DNA from: an uncultured Collinsella sp.
GTDB lineage: Bacteria > Actinomycetota > Coriobacteriia > Coriobacteriales > Coriobacteriaceae
Direction: 5' to 3'
NCBI GenBank assembly: GCA_934650095.1
Contig: CAKUFT010000058.1
Span: forward strand, 1 to 5,839
DNA: 5,839 nt
Position 1 is the stretch's first letter; every line of letters begins with the position of its first letter. The notes beneath the pieces were generated by a model. The model saw nothing but the letters and a program-made list of their open reading frames with translations, had not been told where the DNA came from and did not search any database. Both the position numbers and the translations under genes were made by a program. This document shows positions 1 through 5,839 of this stretch, in pieces.

Positions 1-575
1 ACGTCGTCGACGCCACCTGCCCCTACGTGAAGAAGGTCCATGTGGCCGCCGAGCGCCTGGTACGCGAGGGCTACCGCGTGGTAGTCGTAGGCGAGCCGGG
101 CCATCCCGAGGTTGAGGGCATCTTGGGCCACGCCGGCAATGATGCACAGGTCGTGAGCTGTGCCGCCGACGCCACCGCCTTGTCGCTCAAGGGCAAGGTA
201 GGCCTCGTCGTGCAAACCACCCAGACTGCGCAGAACCTCGCCGAGGTCGTGGCTGCTATCACCCCGCGCGTGCAGGAGCTGCGCGTGATCAACACCATCT
301 GCGCCGCCACGAGCGAGCGTCAACAGGCAGCAGCCACACTTGCCAACCGCTGCGACTGCATGGTCATCGTGGGCGGCAAGAACTCGGGCAACACCCGCCG
401 CCTGGCGCAGATTTGCGCAGACGCCTGCGAGCGCACGCATCACATCGAGGAAGCTTCCGAGCTCCAGGCCGCGTGGTTTGCCGACGCTCACCACATCGGC
501 ATCACCGCCGGAGCCTCCACCCCGCAAGAACACATCGAACGCGCCGTCACGCGCATCAAGGAGCTTTGCCGCTAA
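1..575 (+). CDS. ispH: 4-hydroxy-3-methylbut-2-enyl diphosphate reductase IspH (5' partial)
   Basis: IspH is a cytosolic [4Fe-4S] enzyme that reduces HMBPP to IPP and DMAPP, the last step of the MEP (non-mevalonate) isoprenoid pathway. The gene enters from the left edge in the frame beginning at base 3 and ends at TAA 573-575, giving about 190 C-terminal residues of a family usually near 280-320. Visible hallmarks are DATCPYVKKVH (cluster Cys at 18-20), GHPEVEG (substrate-binding His at 102-104, Glu at 108-110), VQTTQT, the cluster Cys in TICAAT (300-302), GGKNSGNTRRL and ITAGAS. These match two of the three cluster cysteines of the E. coli enzyme; the first Cys lies upstream of the window. 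Where E. coli has KNSSN this copy reads KNSGN, with the flanking Ser and Asn kept. GTG at 27 is an internal codon, not the start. The next gene begins 2 bases after the stop. The reading frame is intact to its end. Confidence 0.96.
   Translation, partial: VVDATCPYVKKVHVAAERLVREGYRVVVVGEPGHPEVEGILGHAGNDAQVVSCAADATALSLKGKVGLVVQTTQTAQNLAEVVAAITPRVQELRVINTICAATSERQQAAATLANRCDCMVIVGGKNSGNTRRLAQICADACERTHHIEEASELQAAWFADAHHIGITAGASTPQEHIERAVTRIKELCR
558..563 (+). promoter_or_regulatory. Shine-Dalgarno site for the DUF512 gene, inside ispH
   Basis: AAGGAG lies within the last codons of ispH, 14 bases before the ATG at 578. This spacing is longer than the usual 5-9, so translation of the DUF512 gene probably depends partly on ribosomes finishing ispH 2 bases upstream. 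The spacing is seen; the coupling is inference. Confidence 0.5.
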
Positions 576-577
576 CC

Positions 578-2020
578 ATGGACCAGACCGTACCCGCATA
601 CGCCGCCGAGGTGGCCGATTACGGGCGCAGCCGCGACCCCGAGCCGGGTGAGGGCGCGCTCGTCAAGAACGTGCGTCCCGAATCGCCCGCGTGGGATGTG
701 GGTATCGAGCCGGGCATGCGCGTGCTCACGGTCAACGGTGAGCAGCTTACCGACATGATTGTGTGGCTCTGGGAGGCCGACGATGATACCGTCGAGCTCG
801 AGGTTTTCGACCCGCGCGACGGCACCGTCACCCCCGTCGAGCTCGACCGCTTTCCCGGCGAGGATTGGGGTTTGGAGTTCGATGGCCCCATCTTCGACGG
901 CATGCGTACCTGCGTCAACGCCTGCGTGTTCTGCTTTATGACCATGCTCCCCAAGGGCGGCCGCTCCACGCTCTATATTCGCGACGACGACTATCGCCTA
1001 AGCTTTTTGCAAGGCAACTTTGTCACGCTTACGAACCTCACCGACGAGGACGTGCAAAACGTCATCCAGCGCAACATGAGTCCCATGAACGTGTCGGTCC
1101 ACGCTGTGAGCCCCGACGTCCGCCGTCGTATGATGGGCCGTAACGCTCAGCGAGGCATGGACGTACTCGAAACCATCATGGCCGCCGGCATCGAGATTCA
1201 CGCGCAGATTGTGCTGTGCCCCGGCATGAACGACGGCGAGGAGCTGGAAAAGACCCTGCGCTTTTGCGAGGAGCACGAGCAAATCACAAGCCTGGGCATC
1301 GTGCCGCTCGGCTTTACCAAGCATCAGAACCGTTTTAGCTGGTCCTACAGCGACAAGCCCGAGCTGGCGCGCGAGACCATTGCCATGATCCGTCCCTACC
1401 AGGACCGTGCCTTCGAGCGCTTTGGCCGCCACACCTTCCAGATGAGCGACGAGTTCTATCTGGACGCCGGCATCGATCCTCCCGAGGCGGGCTTTTACGA
1501 CGGTTACCCGCAGTACTACGACGGCATCGGCATGATCCGCTCGTATCTAGACGAGACCGACGACGTGCTTGCCGCCGATACCGAGCGTCTGGCCCGCGTC
1601 CGCGAGGCCATCGCCGCCCGCAGCCAGCACCTGCTGTGCCTCTCGGGCGCCAGCGCACGCGACACGGTGGCCCGCTTTGTGGAGTCGCCCCAGGGACTCG
1701 CCGGCACTGTCACGGCCATCAAGAACCGCTACTTTGGCGGCAACGTGGACGTGACCGGCCTCATCGTCGCGTGTGACATCTTGGAGCAGCTGCCCCAAGA
1801 TCTGTCGGGGGTTATGCTCTTTGTGCCTAAGCTCATGTTCAACGCTGACGGCATGACGCTTGACGAGTATCATCGTGACGATTTACTCGCAAGCCTTACC
1901 AGTCGCGGCGCCGAGGTTCATGTGGTGTCGACCATGCCGCATGAGCTGCTCGATACCCTGGAGCACATCCTTGGCATTGTGCCTGCCGACTCTACTAATT
2001 CCGCTGACCCTACCCATTAA
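578..2020 (+). CDS. DUF512 protein with PDZ-like domain and CxxxCxxC radical-SAM-type Fe-S motif
   Basis: A 480-residue soluble protein of the DUF512 family, whose biochemical role is unknown. Domains in order: a PDZ-like segment at about residues 26-62 (VRPESPAWDVGIEPGMRVLT then VNGEQL); a radical-SAM-like core at about 105-320 with C112-x3-C116-x2-C119 followed by LPKGGR, YRLSFLQGNFVTLTNL and SVHAVSPDVR (173-181), then IVLCPGMNDG (211-220); and a C-terminal DUF512 region to about 470 with NRYFGGNVDVTGL (383-395) and VPKLMF. The Cys spacing is that of radical SAM enzymes, so an Fe-S cluster using S-adenosylmethionine is likely but unproven. No signal peptide or membrane segment is seen. The frame stays open upstream into ispH, but ATG 578 fits the length of the family and the end of ispH. 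It ends 10 bases before der. The last dozen residues (rich in D, S, T and P) look like an unstructured tail. Family assignment is firm; function is not known. Confidence 0.88.
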   Translation: MDQTVPAYAAEVADYGRSRDPEPGEGALVKNVRPESPAWDVGIEPGMRVLTVNGEQLTDMIVWLWEADDDTVELEVFDPRDGTVTPVELDRFPGEDWGLEFDGPIFDGMRTCVNACVFCFMTMLPKGGRSTLYIRDDDYRLSFLQGNFVTLTNLTDEDVQNVIQRNMSPMNVSVHAVSPDVRRRMMGRNAQRGMDVLETIMAAGIEIHAQIVLCPGMNDGEELEKTLRFCEEHEQITSLGIVPLGFTKHQNRFSWSYSDKPELARETIAMIRPYQDRAFERFGRHTFQMSDEFYLDAGIDPPEAGFYDGYPQYYDGIGMIRSYLDETDDVLAADTERLARVREAIAARSQHLLCLSGASARDTVARFVESPQGLAGTVTAIKNRYFGGNVDVTGLIVACDILEQLPQDLSGVMLFVPKLMFNADGMTLDEYHRDDLLASLTSRGAEVHVVSTMPHELLDTLEHILGIVPADSTNSADPTH

Positions 2021-2025
2021 AGGAG
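2019..2025 (+). promoter_or_regulatory. Shine-Dalgarno site that sets the der start
   Basis: AAAGGAG overlaps the TAA of the DUF512 gene and sits 5 bases before ATG 2031. The der frame is open well upstream, back to a TTG at 1860, so this site, together with the Der N-terminus MKPIVAVVGRPN that fits the family exactly, decides the start. Confidence 0.85.
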
Positions 2026-2030
2026 AGCAG

Positions 2031-3365
2031 ATGAAACCTATCGTCGCCGTCGTCGGACGCCCCAACGTGGGCAAGTCCACGCTCGTTAACCGCCTGGCCC
2101 AGACCTCGGACGCCATCGTCCACGAGTCTCGCGGCGTCACGCGCGATCGCTCATATCACACGGCCGATTGGAACGGCCGCGAGTTCACCATCGTCGACAC
2201 GGGCGGTATCGAGCCGCTCAAGAGCGATGACGTCTTCGCCACGTCCATCCGTGACCAGGCCCTTGCCGCCGCCGAGGAAGCCGCCGTCATCCTGTTTGTG
2301 GTCGATGGCCGCACCGGCGTCACCGAGGAGGACGAGTCGGTCGCCCGCATGCTCAAGCGCTGCGACAAGCCGGTCTTTCTGCTGGTGAACAAGCTCGACA
2401 ACCCCGATCGCGAAAACGACAGCATCTGGGAGTTCTATTCGCTCGGCATCGGTGAGCCCACGCCTCTTTCGGCCCTGCACGGCCATGGCACGGGCGACCT
2501 GCTCGACGATATCGTGGCCCTGCTTCCCGAGGAAGAAGACGAGGTCGCCGATGAGTTCCCCGACGCGCTGAACGTCGCCATCATCGGCCGCCCCAACGCC
2601 GGCAAGTCGTCGCTGTTCAACCGCATCCTGGGCGCCGACCGTTCTATCGTGTCCAACATTGCCGGCACGACGCGCGACGCCATCGACACGGTCGTCGAGC
2701 GTAACGGCAAGCACTACCGCATGGTCGACACCGCGGGCATTCGCAAGAAGAGCACCGTGTACGAGAACATCGAGTACTACTCCATGGTCCGCGGCCTGCG
2801 CGCCATCGACCGCGCCGACGTGGCGCTGCTCGTCGTCGACGCCTCCGTGGGCGTTACCGAGCAGGACCAGAAGGTCATGGGTCTTGCCATCGAGCGCGGC
2901 TGCGCCATCGTTGTGCTGCTCAACAAGTGGGATCTGCTCGACGACGACCGTAAGCGCGAGGCCTGCATGGAGACCATCGACCGCCGTCTGGGCGTCATGG
3001 CTCCCTGGGCCCAGTACTTGCGCATCTCTGCCCTGACCGGCCGCAGCGTCGAGAAGATCTGGGCAATGGTAGACGCCGCCGAAAAGACGCGCTCGCAGAA
3101 GATCAGCACCTCGCGCCTCAACACGTTCCTTACCGACCTGCGCGAGTTCGGTCATACCGTGGTGGACGGCAAGCGCCGCCTGCGCATGCACTACGTGACC
3201 CAGACGGGCGTCAACCCGCCGACGTTCACGTTCTTCGTCAACCATAGCGACCTGGTCAACGACACCTACCAGCGCTACGTAGAGAACCGCATGCGCTCGA
3301 CCTTCGACTTTGCCGGCACGCCCATTCGACTCTTCTTTAGGAAGAAGGAGCAAAAGGATGCATAA
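2031..3365 (+). CDS. der: Ribosome-assembly GTPase Der (EngA)
   Basis: Der is an essential bacterial GTPase that binds the 50S subunit and is needed for its late assembly. The 444-residue length is typical. It has the family's two tandem GTPase domains. In GD1: P-loop GRPNVGKS 9-16, DTGG 56-59, NKLD 120-123 and SALHGHG 147-153. In GD2: GRPNAGKS 186-193, TTRD 213-216, DTAG 233-236, NKWD 298-301 and SALTG 333-337. An acidic linker (PEEEDEVADEF, 166-176) joins them, and a KH-like RNA-contacting domain follows at about 352-440, with GVNPPTFTFFVN and a basic end (IRLFFRKKE). All nucleotide-binding motifs are intact. The ATG follows a strong Shine-Dalgarno site and lies 10 bases after the DUF512 stop; the 3' end overlaps plsY by 8 bases. 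No sign of transfer or damage. Confidence 0.98.
   Translation: MKPIVAVVGRPNVGKSTLVNRLAQTSDAIVHESRGVTRDRSYHTADWNGREFTIVDTGGIEPLKSDDVFATSIRDQALAAAEEAAVILFVVDGRTGVTEEDESVARMLKRCDKPVFLLVNKLDNPDRENDSIWEFYSLGIGEPTPLSALHGHGTGDLLDDIVALLPEEEDEVADEFPDALNVAIIGRPNAGKSSLFNRILGADRSIVSNIAGTTRDAIDTVVERNGKHYRMVDTAGIRKKSTVYENIEYYSMVRGLRAIDRADVALLVVDASVGVTEQDQKVMGLAIERGCAIVVLLNKWDLLDDDRKREACMETIDRRLGVMAPWAQYLRISALTGRSVEKIWAMVDAAEKTRSQKISTSRLNTFLTDLREFGHTVVDGKRRLRMHYVTQTGVNPPTFTFFVNHSDLVNDTYQRYVENRMRSTFDFAGTPIRLFFRKKEQKDA
3345..3350 (+). promoter_or_regulatory. Shine-Dalgarno site for plsY within the 3' end of der
   Basis: AAGGAG, 7 bases before ATG 3358, lies within the Lys-Lys-Glu codons of the Der tail. It supports ATG 3358 as the plsY start over an in-frame TTG at 3310, which would add 16 unrelated residues. 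Confidence 0.75.
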
Positions 3366-4041
3366 TCCGATTCTGCTGACCGCCATCTGCGCCGTGGTCT
3401 CGTTCTTTATCGGGGCGATTCCGTTTGGTCTGATCTTGGGCCGCGTGTTCAACCACACCGACATTCGCAAGGCGGGCTCCGGCAACATCGGCACCACCAA
3501 CGCCCTGCGCGTAGCCGGCCCCAAGGTGGCCGCGCTCACGCTGCTGCTCGACTGCCTTAAGGGCGCCATCTGCGTTGTCATCGCCCGTCCGCTCATCGCG
3601 GGCGTGGGCTATGGATTTCCGCCGAACATCATGGCGCCCGGAGCCCCCGGCGACTGGATGCTCGGTGTCATTTGCCTGGCAGCCGTGTGGGGCCATATCT
3701 TCTCGCCCTATCTCAACTTCCACGGCGGCAAGGGTATCGCAGTTGGTCTGGGTGTCATCCTCGCCTGGTACTGGCCTATTGGCCTGTCGCTGTTGGGCAT
3801 GTTTATCGTGGCCGTCGCCATCACCAAGTACGTGTCGGTCGGCTCGCTCGCCGCCGCCATCGGTCTACCCATCGCCGCCTGCGCGGTCTTTCCGTACAGC
3901 AGCCTGGGCCTCAAGTTCTGCATGGCGATGATCGGCATCACTGTTGTGTGGGCCCATCGCTCGAATATCCAAAAGCTCATGGCCGGTAAGGAGTCCAAGC
4001 TTTCGTTTACCAAGCGCGTCACCGAACCCGACGATAAGTAG
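3358..4041 (+). CDS. plsY: Acyl-phosphate:glycerol-3-phosphate acyltransferase PlsY
   Basis: PlsY is an integral membrane enzyme that transfers an acyl chain from acyl-phosphate (made by PlsX) to glycerol-3-phosphate, giving lysophosphatidic acid in the first step of phospholipid synthesis. The 227 residues are slightly longer than the usual ~200. Family motifs: GSGNIGTTNALR (40-51); GHIFSPYLNFHGGKG (112-126), where most members have FPV after GH-x; and HRSNIQKLMAGKESK (200-214). Hydrophobic segments at about 4-28, 54-82, 102-116, 127-152, 154-178 and 185-199 fit a polytopic protein. A Gly/Pro-rich loop at 83-99 accounts for some of the extra length, and a polar tail follows residue 215. It overlaps der by 8 bases (ATGCATAA), implying translational coupling. 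The next gene, gpsA, makes its acceptor substrate, which supports the assignment. Confidence 0.97.
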   Translation: MHNPILLTAICAVVSFFIGAIPFGLILGRVFNHTDIRKAGSGNIGTTNALRVAGPKVAALTLLLDCLKGAICVVIARPLIAGVGYGFPPNIMAPGAPGDWMLGVICLAAVWGHIFSPYLNFHGGKGIAVGLGVILAWYWPIGLSLLGMFIVAVAITKYVSVGSLAAAIGLPIAACAVFPYSSLGLKFCMAMIGITVVWAHRSNIQKLMAGKESKLSFTKRVTEPDDK

Positions 4042-4050
4042 GAGAGAGTC

Positions 4051-5058
4051 ATGAATGTTGCGCTGATTGGCTCCGGTTCCTGGGGAACCGCCGTCGCCGG
4101 CCTTGCCGCCGCGCGAGCCGAGCACGTGACCATGTGGGCCCATAGCGAGCAGACGGCTGCCGGCATCAACGCCGAACACCGTAACCCGCGCTATCTGGTG
4201 GACTACGAGCTGCCTGAAAACGTTGTCGCCACGACGAACCTGGCCCACGCGCTCGAGGGTGCCGAGGCCATCATCTTTGCCGTGCCCTCCACGCATCTGC
4301 GTAGCGTTTGCCACCAGGCGGCGCCCTTTATCGCGGACGAGACACCGGTTCTGTGCCTCACCAAGGGCATCGAGCCCGAGTCCGGCCTGCTTATGAGCGA
4401 GGTCATCGCCAGCGAGATTGGCAACGAGTCGCGCGTGGCGGCGCTTTCGGGCCCCAACCATGCCGAGGAAATCTGCCGCGGCGGGCTCTCTGCTGCCGTC
4501 ATCGCCAGCGAAGACCAGCAGGTGGGGGAGACCTTTAAGGACCTGTTGCTGTCCACGGCCTTCCGTATCTACCTGTCACAGGATATGACCGGCGTCGAGG
4601 TCTGCGGTGCCATGAAAAACGTCATCGCTATCGTGTGCGGCATTTCCGCCGGCTCGGGCGCGGGCGACAACACGCTCGCCCTTATCATGACGCGCGGCCT
4701 GGCCGAGATCAGCCGTCTGGTGCATGCCCGCGGCGGTCAGGCCATGACCTGCATGGGGCTTGCCGGCATGGGCGACCTCATTGCCACCTGCACCTCAGAG
4801 CATTCGCGCAACCGCACCTTTGGCTACGAGTTTGCCCACGGCGTGTCACTCGACGAGTACCAGGCGCGCACGCATATGGTGGTCGAGGGCGCCGTCGCGG
4901 TCCGAAGCGTCAGCGAACTCGCCCGTTCACTGGGCGTAGACATTCCGCTCACCTTTGCCGTGGAGCAAACGCTCTACAACGGTGTTACTTTGGATAGGGC
5001 GCTCGAGATTCTTACCGACCGCGTCCCCTCCCAAGAGTTCTACGGACTCACCGACTAG
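4051..5058 (+). CDS. gpsA: NAD(P)H-dependent glycerol-3-phosphate dehydrogenase GpsA
   Basis: GpsA is a cytosolic enzyme that reduces dihydroxyacetone phosphate to sn-glycerol-3-phosphate, the backbone of phospholipids and the acceptor for PlsY. The 335 residues match the family. The N-terminal Rossmann fold has GSGSWGTA (7-14) and the FAVPS strand end (76-80). TKGIEP (104-109) and SGPNHAEE (133-140) follow. The catalytic Lys is likely K189 in GAMKNVIAI (186-194). The helical C-terminal domain has TRGLAEISRL (214-223), GLAGMGDLIATCTSEHSRNR (236-255) and VVEGA (277-281). ATG 4051 has AGGAG at 4040-4044, 6 bases upstream, overlapping the plsY stop; the gap to plsY is 9 bases. The plsY-gpsA order is common in bacteria. 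All expected motifs are present and the gene is intact. Confidence 0.98.
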   Translation: MNVALIGSGSWGTAVAGLAAARAEHVTMWAHSEQTAAGINAEHRNPRYLVDYELPENVVATTNLAHALEGAEAIIFAVPSTHLRSVCHQAAPFIADETPVLCLTKGIEPESGLLMSEVIASEIGNESRVAALSGPNHAEEICRGGLSAAVIASEDQQVGETFKDLLLSTAFRIYLSQDMTGVEVCGAMKNVIAIVCGISAGSGAGDNTLALIMTRGLAEISRLVHARGGQAMTCMGLAGMGDLIATCTSEHSRNRTFGYEFAHGVSLDEYQARTHMVVEGAVAVRSVSELARSLGVDIPLTFAVEQTLYNGVTLDRALEILTDRVPSQEFYGLTD

Positions 5059-5076
5059 CGCAGAAAGGCTTCTACC

Positions 5077-5748
5077 ATGGGTTCCATCAAAATCGCTCCG
5101 TCCGTCCTTTCGGCCGATATGGCCAACCTCAAGGGCGAGCTCGACAAGATCGCCGGTGCCGACTACGTGCACTTCGACGTTATGGACGGTCACTTTACCG
5201 GTAACCTCACTTTTGGCGTCGACATCCTCAAGGCCGTCAAGCGCTCCACCGATGTGCCGGTCGACGCGCACCTGATGGTGTCGAACCCCGACGAGACGGT
5301 CGATTGGTACGCCGACGCCGGTGCCGACATGATCACCGTGCACTACGAGGCCTCCACGCACCTGCACCGCACGCTCACCCATCTGCAGCAGCGTGGCGTC
5401 AAAGCCGGCGTGGTGCTCAACCCCGCCACCCCCGTCTGCGTGCTCGAGAGCATTATCGAGGTCGTGGACATGGTGTTGCTGATGAGCGTGAACCCCGGCT
5501 TTGGCGGCCAGAGCTTTATCCCGGGCACCATCACCAAACTGCACGAGCTCAAGGCCATGTGCGAGCGCCACGACGTGTCACCCCTGATCGAGGTCGACGG
5601 TGGCATCTCTTCCAAGAACATCGCCGAGGTCGTCAAGGCTGGCGCCGACGTGCTCGTGGCCGGCTCCGCCGTATTTAAGTCCGAAGATCCCGCTGCCGAG
5701 GTTGCGCTGCTGCAGAAGCTGGGCAACGAGGCTGCACAGGAGGCATAA
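5077..5748 (+). CDS. rpe: Ribulose-phosphate 3-epimerase
   Basis: Rpe is a cytosolic (beta/alpha)8-barrel enzyme that interconverts ribulose 5-phosphate and xylulose 5-phosphate in the pentose phosphate pathway. The 223 residues are typical. It starts with the family pattern KIAPSVLSADMANL (5-18). The metal and catalytic residues are present: S9, H32 and D34 in HFDVMDGHF (32-40), H65 in DAHLMV (63-68), M136 and D174 in EVDGGIS (172-178). The phosphate-binding segments NPGFGGQ (139-145) and VAGSAVF (194-200) are also intact. One oddity: after DGHF the usual Val-Pro is Thr-Gly (FTGNLTFG, 40-47). The start ATG has AGAAAGG at 5062-5068, 8 bases upstream, and lies 18 bases after gpsA, the widest gap in the window. 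It has no direct pathway link to gpsA beyond central sugar-phosphate metabolism, and probably shares the transcript. Confidence 0.97.
   Translation: MGSIKIAPSVLSADMANLKGELDKIAGADYVHFDVMDGHFTGNLTFGVDILKAVKRSTDVPVDAHLMVSNPDETVDWYADAGADMITVHYEASTHLHRTLTHLQQRGVKAGVVLNPATPVCVLESIIEVVDMVLLMSVNPGFGGQSFIPGTITKLHELKAMCERHDVSPLIEVDGGISSKNIAEVVKAGADVLVAGSAVFKSEDPAAEVALLQKLGNEAAQEA
5738..5743 (+). promoter_or_regulatory. Shine-Dalgarno site for the cysteine desulfurase gene
   Basis: AGGAGG, a full match to the core anti-Shine-Dalgarno, lies in the last codons of rpe and 11 bases before ATG 5755. It is the main reason to accept a start so close (6 bases) after the rpe stop. Confidence 0.7.
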
Positions 5749-5754
5749 ACCCTT

Positions 5755-5839
5755 ATGACCGCAGGTCAAAACCGCATACCCGTGAATCTTGACTATGCCG
5801 CCTCGACGCCCATGCGCGCCGAGGCGCGCCTTGCGCAGC
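5755..5839 (+). CDS. Cysteine desulfurase, NifS/IscS type (3' partial, N-terminus only)
   Basis: Only 28 codons are in the window. The peptide contains VNLDYAASTPMR, the N-terminal signature of class V aminotransferase-fold cysteine desulfurases (typically YLD-N/Y-AA-T/S-TP). These PLP enzymes take sulfur from cysteine and pass it to Fe-S scaffolds, tRNA-thiolating enzymes or other acceptors. The PLP lysine and active-site cysteine lie beyond the edge, so the subgroup (IscS, NifS or SufS-like) and the specific acceptor cannot be told. The start is supported by the AGGAGG at 5738-5743 and by the match beginning about ten residues in. A selenocysteine lyase or another class V aminotransferase is possible but less likely. 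Its place in the same run of genes as IspH and the DUF512 protein, both Fe-S proteins or probable ones, suggests cotranscription. Confidence 0.75.
   Translation, partial: MTAGQNRIPVNLDYAASTPMRAEARLAQ

Noticed and set aside
413..577. A longer N-terminus for the DUF512 protein, since its frame is open back into ispH.
   Set aside because: The added residues are Arg/His-rich and are the out-of-frame reading of conserved IspH sequence. The family begins near the PDZ-like segment, which ATG 578 already includes.
1860..2030. A longer Der beginning at an upstream in-frame TTG.
   Set aside because: It would overlap the DUF512 coding region by about 160 bases. ATG 2031 has an ideal Shine-Dalgarno site and gives the exact family N-terminus.
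2151..3596. A 481-codon open frame on the minus strand across der and the start of plsY.
   Set aside because: It lies fully antisense to intact Der, whose motifs are unmistakable. Its translation is rich in Ala, Gly, Val, Asp and His with no recognisable domain, as expected from the reverse complement of GC-rich codons, where stops are rare.
3865..4461. Minus-strand open frames across plsY/gpsA (and similarly across rpe at 4927-5571).
   Set aside because: They are antisense to intact enzymes, have no visible domain or ribosome site, and share the biased composition of other antisense frames here.
5059..5076. A small inverted repeat (AGAA / TTCT) in the gpsA-rpe gap as a possible terminator.
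   Set aside because: The stem is only four base pairs, no T-run follows, and the bases are better explained as the rpe ribosome-binding site.
1..5839. Mobile elements, CRISPR repeats, tRNA or rRNA genes, riboswitches and phage attachment sites.
   Set aside because: No repeated units, transposase motifs, cloverleaf-like segments or long leader regions were seen; coding sequence covers nearly every base.

Overview
The window is a gene-dense, high-GC stretch of bacterial chromosome. All seven genes lie on the + strand with gaps of 2 to 18 bases or short overlaps. GC-rich third codon positions, good Shine-Dalgarno sites and the gene order and protein sequences suggest an anaerobic gut actinobacterium of the class Coriobacteriia, most like Collinsella. 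That placement comes from recognising protein style, not from a database search.

Layout: (1) the 3' two-thirds of ispH, which makes the isoprenoid precursors IPP and DMAPP; (2) a complete DUF512 protein with an N-terminal PDZ-like domain and a CxxxCxxC iron-sulfur / radical-SAM-type motif, of unknown function; (3) der (engA), the double GTPase of 50S ribosome assembly; (4) plsY, the membrane acyl-phosphate:glycerol-3-phosphate acyltransferase, which overlaps der by 8 bases; (5) gpsA, glycerol-3-phosphate dehydrogenase, which makes the acceptor used by PlsY; (6) rpe, ribulose-phosphate 3-epimerase; (7) the first 28 codons of a cysteine desulfurase (NifS/IscS type), cut by the window end.

The whole window reads as part of one operon. 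No internal promoter, terminator, RNA gene, repeat, mobile element or CRISPR array could be supported, and no non-coding gap exceeds 18 bases. The functional links are clear for gpsA to plsY (consecutive steps of phospholipid synthesis) and plausible for the Fe-S proteins IspH and DUF512 with a downstream sulfur donor. Der and Rpe look like housekeeping genes sharing the transcript.

I do not see a previously undescribed defence or mobile system. The only protein of truly unknown function is the DUF512 protein, which belongs to a known but uncharacterised family that is, to my knowledge, often found next to der in Firmicutes and relatives.
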